From Phoronis ovalis (lineage: Eukaryota > Phoronida > Phoronidae), in assembly GCA_028565635.1 (NCBI GenBank), contig JAOXYB010026646.1:1-15708 (forward strand): a stretch of 15,708 nucleotides of DNA. Reading direction: 5' to 3'. Positions 1-8,900 of this stretch are shown in pieces. Numbering within the stretch: the stretch's first letter is position 1; each line of letters begins with the position of its first letter. Both the position numbers and the translations under genes were made by a program. The notes beneath the pieces are model-generated. The model was not told the origin of the DNA, did not search any database, and worked only from the letters and a program-made list of their open reading frames with translations.

Positions 1-327
1 CGCCGCATGCGGTACGACTATATGCCCATTCACTATTACATAGTGATGGGCATAAAAAAGCAGCAACAAAAGACATAGTCAAGTATAGTATGGGTAATCT
101 TAAAATATTTGATGGGGATGTTTCCTTTGTTTAGTAAAAATATTAATTTCTAAAAAAAAAACTTCATAGTATATGCATGTACGTAGGAAACTAGGGCCCA
201 AAAAAGATTTTGTTTCTGCTAACTGTGTGAAAAAAAGGTACATTGGCATGGTCGAAGGTAAAATTATGGCCTGTTCGGTTACCGGAAACAAACACTTTTT
301 TAAGGCTTAACCAGCCTAAAAAATTAC
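1..327 (-). other. EP400 intron after coding exon 3, left-edge part
   Basis: Noncoding sequence downstream of the EP400 donor GTAATT (from 327). The only structure I see is the hairpin at 21-54. Confidence 0.7.
21..54. repeat. Near-perfect hairpin inverted repeat
   Basis: The arms TATGCCCATTCACTAT (21-36) and ATAGTGATGGGCATA (40-54) are reverse complements except for one bulged T, with a 3-nt loop. Such a compact hairpin could be the tip of a foldback element truncated by the window edge, but its ends and target duplication are not visible. Confidence 0.75.
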
Positions 328-2273
328 CTTGTTGCATCTGCGAGACAGCTAAAGGCAAAGTTGTAGAAATAGCAACTGGAGTGGCTAATGGTGTGTTACT
401 GCCACTGCTGGTAAGAATCTTCACCTCGTCATTAATTCTTTTTTCTTGGGGTTTTGCCTCTTCCTCATCACTATCCAACTTACTTGACTGTAGGAATGCT
501 ACAAGCTGAGGAGTGGGTCTTTTTTTCCAAGTAAGAAAATCCATTAAATTTGAACCACATTGTAAAAAGTATAATTCCGTCAAGTTGTCAATATAATTTT
601 CTTTCAACTCGGCCACCATTTTCAACTTTGCATCACAGATTAACTGTCTATATTTTGCAATTTCCTGAGTAGCTGGAGCTTTTTCCTCCAGTCTTGGTCT
701 TTTCCTGGGTCTGTCTGTTTGTTTTTTAGGGCTGGGTGCTACAGGATTTGTTGGTATGTACCCCGTAGTGCTACCAGTTGAAACAGTTCTTTCTGAGCGC
801 ACAGCCATGCTTGAACCAATACTTAACCTTCTTTGTGAGGACAGTGCAGTAGAGTTCTGTTGCTGGTTGGTCAGAGGGGTGGCTCTGGAAGGACTATGCC
901 CATGATGGTGTATGGTACTGCCAGTTGAACCAGTTGGATAGGCCGGTGGGGGTTGTTCTTGATACATTGGACCCGTCTGATATATTGCAGGACTGCTTGT
1001 AATTCCTGATACAGCTGAAATTCAAAGTGAACAGTTATGTTTCGACTTTTATTTGGTATTGGCACGGACAAAATCAGCTTGTTACTGTTTTGTTGCTGGA
1101 AATACAAAAATTTCAAACTAAAAAAATGAAAGGTTAATACAGTTTATGTTGAATATTTGATTAACAGTGCAAGTTAGTACCTGGATTGCTTAGCTGTCGC
1201 TGCAATTGACTCACAACCAGGGGACTCTGCGAAGCAATGCTGACAGGACTACTGGAAGGATTACAACCCGGTGAGGTAGGATGATACATGTGGCTCAAAG
1301 GTTGTGGAACTGAAGACTGCATTTGTATGGGTTGCTGATATGCAGGGTTAGCCATAATGCCTTCCTGTTGCATATTGCCTAAATTAAGGTGCCAAGAGAA
1401 TTAGTACCTTCATGGATCGTCATTTTTCAAAACTATAAAATGATTGAAACAATTACAAAATTGAAACAGAATGATTTGCTAGCAAGACCAAATTGCCAAA
1501 CCTAATGAGATAGATGTGCTTTATCCAATCAAAGCACTGCAAAAATATCAATACATTAACATGTTAAGTTGGCTTTTGTTTTTAAACTGTTTAATTCTTC
1601 TAAAAGCTGAATACATTAAACAGGTTAAGATACTACAGATGTTGTGGTGATATTAGTAAGAAGTGCAAAACACAAACTATTTAACAAATATGAATGCAGA
1701 CAAAATGCAGAAATGTTACTCTACATTTAAATAGTATCCAACATTATGATGATCAATACTATATGGTGCCAGGTTTAGATTTTCCCACTGTGTGTGTAAT
1801 GTACAGCCAAAAACTGAAACAATAGCTTTGTTTGCCAAAGAGAACCAGGGTTTACCAGATGTGCGTGTTACTGGTTGGTTTTTATTACGTTTGTTGCTAG
1901 TTTAGTCCTATCTCTATGCTGTCTGGCATAACTTTGGGTCAGGTTTTTGCTATCAGAATGGCAACACTCTCAAATACACTTCACATATGCGTAAACAGCA
2001 TAATATCCATTCAATGGCTATGTGATAGATGACAACTTTGTGTGAACAAATAAATAGAAAATAGTTTAGGGAATACAATCAAAATGTTGCAAGGAAATCG
2101 TCACTGCAATAATAAACAATATATTGACAGCAAATGTCACTTCATTTACCTATAACACCAGTCCTGTTTATCAAGTACTGCTGCTGCAGTGTAGATGCAG
2201 GAGGCTGTGGAGAAGTAGATTGAAAATCAGCATGCTCTCCAGATCTCACTCTTTGCCGGCCCTGATTACTCAT
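328..2273 (-). CDS. EP400: EP400 (E1A-binding protein p400), N-terminal exons, partial
   Basis: Encodes the N-terminus of p400, the nuclear SWI/SNF-family (SWR1-like) ATPase of the TIP60/NuA4 complex, which exchanges H2A.Z and supports histone acetylation. Three coding exons read right to left: 2273-2150, 1378-1181 and 1014-328, joined by GT-AG introns of 771 and 166 nt, all phase 1. Together they give 336 residues plus one base. The match is to the EP400_N region: residues near 252-272 (LTELYFLQ...MDFLTWKK) and 301-308 (INDEVKIL), followed by TPVAI, resemble the human protein closely, as does TIHHHG earlier. A basic stretch KKQTDRPRKRPR (about 204-215) looks like a nuclear localisation signal. 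The rest is Ser/Thr/Pro/Gln-rich and probably disordered. The start ATG has A at -3 and an in-frame stop upstream in the predicted leader exon (2670-2668). The donor at 327 leads into exons beyond the left edge, so the HSA, ATPase and SANT parts are not in this window. Confidence 0.9.
1379..2149 (-). other. EP400 intron after coding exon 1
   Basis: A 771-nt phase-1 intron with donor GTAAAT (starting at 2149) and acceptor TTTAG (ending at 1379). It is AT-rich with no recognisable gene, RNA or transposon. Confidence 0.8.
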
Positions 2274-2287
2274 TTTACAGGGAGAAC

Positions 2288-2657
2288 CTGGAACGGTGAA
2301 ACACTCTGGATGATACCGTAAAGTGTATTCTGAGAAATTAACATTTCAAAGCGACTTTATGTCGGTTTATATATATAGTTTATTGTCACAGTAACATATT
2401 TTACAAAGTACTTGCGGCAAGAAATCAAAGTTGGTCAATTTAGGAAATTTTTATCACGTTTAAATAACATCAACAATAAAACGTACAACCCTTTCGCCAG
2501 ACTTACTTTGTTTGAAGGGATGAGATATAGCCAATACACAGAAAAGAAACTACGTAAAATGGGAAGAAACAGCTTCGAAAGTAAATAGGTCAAGTTATGA
2601 CCTCGACTGTGCATGGCGCCATTACACAAAAGGTGAAATTTTAAGACTCACACTTAC
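2288..2657 (-). other. Predicted EP400 5'-UTR intron
   Basis: A strong donor, CCG|GTAAGT, begins at 2657 on the minus strand. An acceptor, TTCCAG, ends at 2288, 14 nt before the EP400 ATG. This implies a noncoding leader exon ending at 2658 with its start in the divergent promoter. Joined this way, an in-frame TGA (2670-2668) precedes the ATG at 2273 and closes the frame, which supports that start. No transcript is available to confirm the leader exon. Confidence 0.55.
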
Positions 2658-2844
2658 CGGTTTTGAGTCACAAATTTTACAGTGTAATGTTATCCATCCG
2701 CGGTCAAAAACCCTCAATCCGACGAGCTAATGATATTATTAACACATTCTTATGCATTCGGCAATTGACCTATAATTTGTTTTGTTAAATATTTTGCAAT
2801 TCGTAAAGCCTCGTATATATCCTCCAATATCTTTCTTACTCTCT

Positions 2845-2855
2845 CAAATGGCGGA
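2845..2855 (+). promoter_or_regulatory. YY1-like motif
   Basis: CAAATGGCGGA matches the YY1 core ATGGCGG with A-rich 5' flank. It sits about 110 nt upstream of the NOC4L ATG. A second ATGGCG overlaps the NOC4L start codon itself (2965-2970), a placement known for YY1 sites in metazoan promoters. Confidence 0.5.
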
Positions 2856-2873
2856 TTCTTCAAAATTGCACAA

Positions 2874-2884
2874 ACGCATGCGCA
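2874..2884. promoter_or_regulatory. NRF1-like palindromic motif
   Basis: ACGCATGCGCA differs by one base from the NRF1/ewg consensus GCGCATGCGC and contains the palindrome CGCATGCG (2875-2882). It lies 19 nt downstream of the YY1-like site in the divergent promoter. Confidence 0.55.
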
Positions 2885-2964
2885 AATAATTTGCCTCGAG
2901 TTGGAGCGAACATTAGATCCTTGTGACCAAGAGACGTATGTTTTCATTGGCTCGTTTCGAAAAC

Positions 2965-5900
2965 ATGGCGCAGTCCACGAAAAAGTTGAAACCTTATAAA
3001 ACAGACGTTCAAACAGAATTGCAGACGATTCGAAACAAAGCAAAAGAATTTCTTGCAAACAGAAAGCATGCCAACAATATCATTGATATTACATCTTTGT
3101 GTGAGGTAAGGGAGTGCCCTGTAGGTTTGTCAAACACGATTCATACTAAATGTTAACACCGGTTAAATTCTCTCTCAGTCTCACGTGGATTTGTTTGAGT
3201 AACTTTGTTTAATATCCACTTTATCCTACTGTGAAAATATTCTGTCCACCGCTGTTGGTCCTGTAAGTCTTCGTTGTTTCACCTCGATAATTCTTCATTT
3301 AGTATAAAAGTGAGGAAATTGGATATAATATTTTACTAAGAATTACATTATTTTTAACTAATTAAGTCCAGTTTATAAATGGAGAGGATAACATGCCATA
3401 GGAGTATAGCAGTCCTGGCTTCATGGCCCACATAGTGTTAAAATCAGTAGAAGTTAGCCTCTTGAAAAAATACTCCCCGTGTGTCAAAAAATTCAAACCA
3501 AAATTGCCGTCTTGTTTGTCTCTGTTACTCCTTCATGTGTTATCTGCCACTCCAAGTCCAAGCTTGATTAATAGTAATACCCCTCAGGTGACTTTATCGT
3601 ACGACTCTACGAGATGGACATTTCGCGTTGGTCTGGGTGGTAATATGCTAAAAATCACTCTGAGGAGTATTAATCAAGCTCCAGATCCTCTCTTCTAATT
3701 TGATCCAAACTGGATTCTCTCTGCTTAATACTAGCCTTCATTAGTTCTTCTTGTTGTTCTTCTTCTTCCGTAACTAGCCACCTTCAACTAATTGAAGATC
3801 CTGCTAGAGGTTTGTGCATTTGACAAGAGTGCAGACTATGTACAGTGCGGGTTAAAATAACTGGGTTTGGTTTAGTTGAGAAAGTTTGCCACTTGGCATC
3901 AAGTGACCTAGCTTAGAACATCGGGGGGGGGGGGGGAGACTGTTCCATTTCTTTATTGTTCTTGGGAAGAAAGAGCCCTGTCTGTAATTTGTCTTACATG
4001 AAGGGATCTGGTATGTGCTGGTGTGCATGTGTCTGGTATGCCGTGTTGGGGGTATTAGGTACTGGTCTTTATCAATGGCTACTAAGCCATTTTCAATCTT
4101 GTAGTTCTAACATCGATAATCTTGCCTGCTTTCTGCGCTGTTCTAGGGGGATCCATTTCAGATTGTTTAACATGTCTCCTACACTTAATCTGTTTCTATA
4201 TCTTTCGGTAACATAGCGGGCAGCACATCTTTGTACCTTCTCTAATTGGTCAATGTCTTACTGTTCATATGGATCCCATGCTGTGTTGGCATACTCTATT
4301 AATGGTCTGACGAGTGTTTTGTACGCTTTTTTCCTTATTGCGATGGAGTCAATATTGAGGAATCCCAGTGTTCTGTTTGCTTTGCTGCAGATGAGGTTAA
4401 TGTGCACATTCCAATCCAATTCAGTTGTAATAGTGCACCCCAAGTACTTTTCGGATGTCTTATGTTAAAGTACTTTTCCATCTATTTTGTAATCATGCAG
4501 GATTGGATTTCTCTTCCTGGTGATGGATAGTGCAGAACACTTGTCTGGATGGAAGGAAATTTTCCAATTATCAGCCCAAGCTGCCAGTCTATCAAGATCA
4601 GTTTGAAGATTTATACAGTCCAGGTCTGATGCTATAGTTAGATATGCTATTGTGTCTTCTGCAAACAGCCGCACTTTGGCCTTCAGTCCCTCATGAATAT
4701 CGTTTATATAGTATAGGAATAATGTCGGTCCCAACACTGAGCCCTGGGGTATGCCCAAATCAACTGCTACACTTTCTGAGGCTTCACCATCCACGACTAC
4801 AGTTTGACTGTGACGGTGGAGGAAGGATTGTATCCAGTTCAGGGTTTTACTCCTTATACCATAATGGTGTAACTTGTGTACAAGCAGACTGTGGCTTACT
4901 CGATCAAAGGCCTTGGAGAAGTCCATCACTAGGACATCGGTTTGTTTGCCACTCTCCATGTTTAGGGACAGGTCATTTGTTAGTTCAAACAACTGAGTTT
5001 CGCAAGAGCGATGTTGTCTAAATCCATGTTGTAGTGAGTAGAGAATATTGTTTGACTCAGCATGTTTCATGATGTGGCTTGTTACTATGTGCTCCATTAA
5101 TTTACAGCATATGCAGGTAAGAGATATAGGTCTATAGTTTTCAGAATTATATTTGTATATTGGTGTCACATAGCTTTACGCCAGTCATCTGGAATAGTAC
5201 TGGTATCGTTGCTCTTCTGGAATATTGTGGTCAGGATTTGTGCAATTTCGTCAGCTAGTTCTTTCAGTACATTAGGTCGAATGTTGTCTGGACCAGCTGC
5301 TTTATGAGGATTTAGACTTAAGAGCAGTTTTTTAACTCCTTTTTGTGTAATGTTGATATCATTAGCTATGGGTCCTTGGGTTTCGTCAGGCATGTGGCAG
5401 CATTCTTTAAAATTTTCAGTGGTGAAGTCTGTATTTTCAGAGAAAGCTAACTGGAATTGTCTGTTTAATATGTTGGCTTTCTGTTTAGCATTTGTGTATA
5501 GTTTGCCTTTGTCTTTAACCCTTTCATTGCGTCTACCCGGTAGTACCGGGTATAATAAAATGTCGCAAAAATGAGCGTACCCGGTATCACCGGGTACTCA
5601 ATAAATCCGTAACTAAAATTAGCGCCCATACTGCAAGTGCCATCTATGTTTTTTTCTATAAACTAGAGCATATTTCCACATGTTTTAAAGTGGCAAACGG
5701 TAAAATGGCGGGGCGCAAGGTCCCACGCAGACAATTCACTCTCGAAAAAAAGGCCTAGCACAGGGGGTGAATTTACCTCTAGCTGTGAAAGGGTTAAGTG
5801 GTGCTATACCACTTTTGTCAGCCTTTTTATGTTTGATGTGGGTCCAGAAGCGCTTCATTGATGAGTGTTCATTGTCGTTCTGTTTAGGGCTAATGATGTC

Positions 5901-8900
5901 TTCGACATAGCTGCAATAGGCCTGTCGAAGTTTCTTCTGAACAAGATGTTTTGTTTGCTTATAACTTGTGACATGGTTTGGGTGTGCTGATTTCTTCTTT
6001 GTTTTATACAGTGTGTCTCTCTTTCTGATCAAGCGTCTGATTTCTGGTGTAATCCAAGGAAATCCATCTTTAGGTTTAGCAGTTTTGTGATGCTATTGTC
6101 TAGGGAGGTCTTAAACTTGGTCCATATATCATTAACACTTTGTCCGTCTAGTGCCATATTGTCGATTTCTGTTTGCAAAGATGTTATTTCCTGCTTAATA
6201 CTGTCCCATCAGGCTTTTTTGTACAGGGGTATTTTACGCGGTCTTTGTTTATTTAGGATAGTTCACAATTTTACTATTATTTCCCTCAGAATTTTTCTCC
6301 ATTTGTTATATCCGGATATAAAAAATCATAACACCACTTTGCTAAATCTACAGAAGGAAAATTTCTATTTGTTTACACAAAGTTGCCCTTTGTTTTTATA
6401 ACCACACCAAGCTCAGTAGCAAAAGCTGCATATCTTATAAGGATAAGCAGCAATAAGAATTGTATTTTCTATTAATTAATATCATTACTTCTAGTCTGAT
6501 GATGAGAAGATTGTTATTGGTTGTCTCAAAGGCTTTCATAAAATATTTCCCAGTCTGATCAGCTCAGGTGCTCTGTATCTTGATAAAATGGTTGATACTA
6601 CTGAAGATACAGGTAAATAGTATGATATGAATATCTTACAAAATACATTAATGTATTATTGAGAAAGGATATATGTCATGAAATGATAGTTCTTTTTTGA
6701 AACGCTGTCAGAGATAAGAGGTCAACCCTGCAATGTATCTTGCCACTACATTCTATGCAACATGGATCCCTTCAATGCATATATGAAAAGCTTTTTTGCT
6801 TGAACATTATAGATCTATCTGCCGATGACAAATACAAGCTATGGCTACAAAGTAGATACACCGATGTAAAGAACCAACTCTTGGAATTGTTGCGGCATCC
6901 TAATCAAAATGTGCAGGTAACAAGTACTCTTATATATTTTAAAAGGATACAATAGCAACCAACTTGTGTGTGCATGCAAATTGTGTCTGTCACAACATGT
7001 ATTAACGAATTTATGATAATGTACAGATAATGAGTAGTGGTGTACAACATCTTAATGACATCTATCTTGACAACTGTTTGTCTGATTTCAAAAAAAAAAT
7101 GTATTTGGTAGTTTGATGTATAATTTTTATTAACCTGTCATCGCTACCGATTCCGATTATGCTACCGTTGCATAATATTAGCCTGGCCATTGCTTTGTTT
7201 AGCAAATAAATCACCATGAATTCAACAGCTCTTCAATACAAGGAGTTTGATAATTTTTTGAAATTTGACTAACGGTTGCATAGGTATGCTTATTATCCAA
7301 ATATTTTACCTGTTACCCATATGAGATCATCTTAACCTTTGTATTACTTCTGTATCGTAACCAATTTTTACTTATAGTTTACAAAGCTGCTGGCAGTTTG
7401 TAACAAATTCCATAACATTATTCACATTTTATCAGATAATTGATTTCTTGTTGAAACTCCTAGACTTATTTCAGTTCTGTGTAAAAATTCTTATGCAAAT
7501 GTTGCTTAAACATTGAGCTGTTTTAACCAGTTAGCTTAACCCTGTTTTGACTTAATCATTGCCTTTCTCACTGAGGGTAAGTTTGAAGATTCAAAAAAGT
7601 ATAAGGCTAAAGATTTTACAATTTTGTTCTGTTATTTCTAGGAGTTAAGTCTCTGTGTTCTAATGAAACTTGTTGGCTCTGAAGGACAGAACCCTCTCAG
7701 TAAAGTGGATGACAAGCACTTATATTTCCCCGCAGCATTTTTTCAGGTATTTTTTGTTAGCAGTCTGACTAAAAGTTATTTTTGTCTTGAATGTATTTGT
7801 GGGTCAGAAAATTTTGGCAGATATGTACATTTCAAAATGACCTAGAAAATCTGTGAGTATTTGTCACTTTTATTTGAATAATTTGCTTCTGTTTTTTCAT
7901 CTTTCGTTTATAATATTTGGAAATTGAATGAAGTAATGATGTCTGGCATTTTGTTTAGTATTAAAAATGATCAAATTCTTAGTAGGTAATTTATAATACT
8001 ACTAAAAGTGTATTTACTATCTACTTATTTATCCCATTGTTTGACAATAGGAAATCATCACCAAACTATTGTTAAGCACAATCAGCCAACAGTTCCTTAT
8101 AGAGCGTTGCCAGGAATACTTAGAGTACGATGATGTGCGATACTACATCATGAAGATATGTCTACGAGATATGCGTACCAAGAAGGTAAGTATTTTATTG
8201 TTGTAAATTTTTCATTGCACTGTACATATATATTTTTTATGTTACAAAAAGTCTTATTGTATATAAAATAATGAATGTGTATGGATTCCATGAGATAATT
8301 AATCAAATATATTAAGTATACTAAGTAGTTATTAAGCATGGTGTAAAAGGGTGTTTTTTTTCAATGTTTTATGATCTTAGCTTCAAAAGTGAGGTTTAAT
8401 AAAATCATGTAAGAACAAAGAATCATGCAGTGTTCTGTAGTAAATTATATATATGAAGCTTTTAATACTTTTTTTAATAATATGGTATCACATTTTTTTC
8501 CAGAATGTTACTGATACCTATTTAGCTAATGTTCATGCATTTTTACATCAAATCACTTTACCTACTGCAAATGAAGAGGACACTTTGAAAAACTTTCTGT
8601 CAAAATATCCTGGTAGGTATCTACATTTTCTTTTAATTTCATTCAGAGTTATGATTTTGTTATTTCATCTTACAGTTAATATACTTTCAATTAATTTTTT
8701 TCTTCCACAGTGATATAATAAATTTTTGTAATAACGGTGTCAATAGATTTCTTGTGGAGCTCTAGACCACTGTTCCTAGATGAACCTCATAAAGAAGAAA
8801 AAGACCAATGTTGTACTTCCGTCAAAAAATGCTGTATTTCCCAAGTTTTATGTACTATGATAATGCTGACTTCACTAGAGGGCAATATCCAGTAGACTGA

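Larger units (their letters stand above)
2671..2937. promoter_or_regulatory. Candidate bidirectional promoter of EP400 and NOC4L
   Basis: The region lies between the predicted EP400 leader exon (minus) and the NOC4L start region (plus), roughly 0.3 kb, too small for two independent promoters of usual size. I see no TATA box at a sensible distance from either gene. It holds a YY1-like and an NRF1-like motif, both typical of TATA-less housekeeping promoters. Transcription start sites cannot be placed from sequence. Confidence 0.6.
5515..5797. mobile_element. piggyBac-type nonautonomous element with TTAA duplication, nested in the LINE
   Basis: A 275-bp insert (5519-5793) is flanked on both sides by TTAA (5515-5518 and 5794-5797), the target duplication of piggyBac transposons. 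Its ends are inverted: CCCTTTCA at the left and TGAAAGGG at the right, an 8-bp perfect match starting with CCC as in piggyBac ends. Taking out the insert and one TTAA leaves the interrupted LINE linker reading continuously across the join (Pro-Leu then Lys-Asp), which independently proves the boundaries. No transposase gene is present, only a 17-codon start at 5705-5758. Confidence 0.88.
3745..6255 (-). mobile_element. Degenerate 5'-truncated LINE (CR1/Jockey-like non-LTR retrotransposon)
   Basis: Reading minus strand, the element begins inside the linker before the reverse transcriptase (about 6255), so the endonuclease is missing, as is usual for 5'-truncated LINE copies. It continues through the RT, thumb and C-terminal region ending near FFPRTIKKWNSLP, then a short 3' UTR and a GAA/CAA-rich tail (3769-3745). 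Lesions, in element order: in-frame TGA (6211-6209); frameshift near 6090; a 275-bp DNA-element insertion (5515-5797); frameshift near 5167; FADD changed to FAED (codon 4659-4657); TAA at 4467-4465; TAA at 4260-4258; frameshift near 4105; and a C14 tract (3936-3923) that probably shifts the frame again. It lies antisense to NOC4L in intron 1. Both limits are approximate and I found no target-site duplication. Confidence 0.9.
3106..6494 (+). other. NOC4L intron 1, transposon-filled
   Basis: A 3389-nt phase-0 intron with donor GTAAGG and acceptor TTCTAG. It holds the foldback element, the LINE and the piggyBac-type insertion listed separately. The part before 3561 shows nothing recognisable. 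The part after about 6255 shows only a 16-nt perfect palindrome at 6306-6321 centred on CCGG. Confidence 0.85.

Noticed and set aside
871-1116. Minus-strand open frame extending upstream of EP400 exon 3, with an acceptor-like TTTCCAG before CAACAAAAC
   Set aside because: Entering from exon 2 in phase 1 at that acceptor meets a TAA within a few codons. The acceptor at 1016-1015 joins in frame and gives the EP400-like protein.
2750-3058. 102-codon minus-strand open frame over the divergent promoter and NOC4L exon 1
   Set aside because: It is antisense to a conserved exon, resembles no known protein, and spans the promoter motifs.
3423-3698. 91-codon plus-strand open frame in NOC4L intron 1
   Set aside because: It runs through the foldback element and has no similarity I recognise; most likely chance.
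4644-5021. 125-codon plus-strand open frame
   Set aside because: It is the antisense shadow of the LINE reverse transcriptase.
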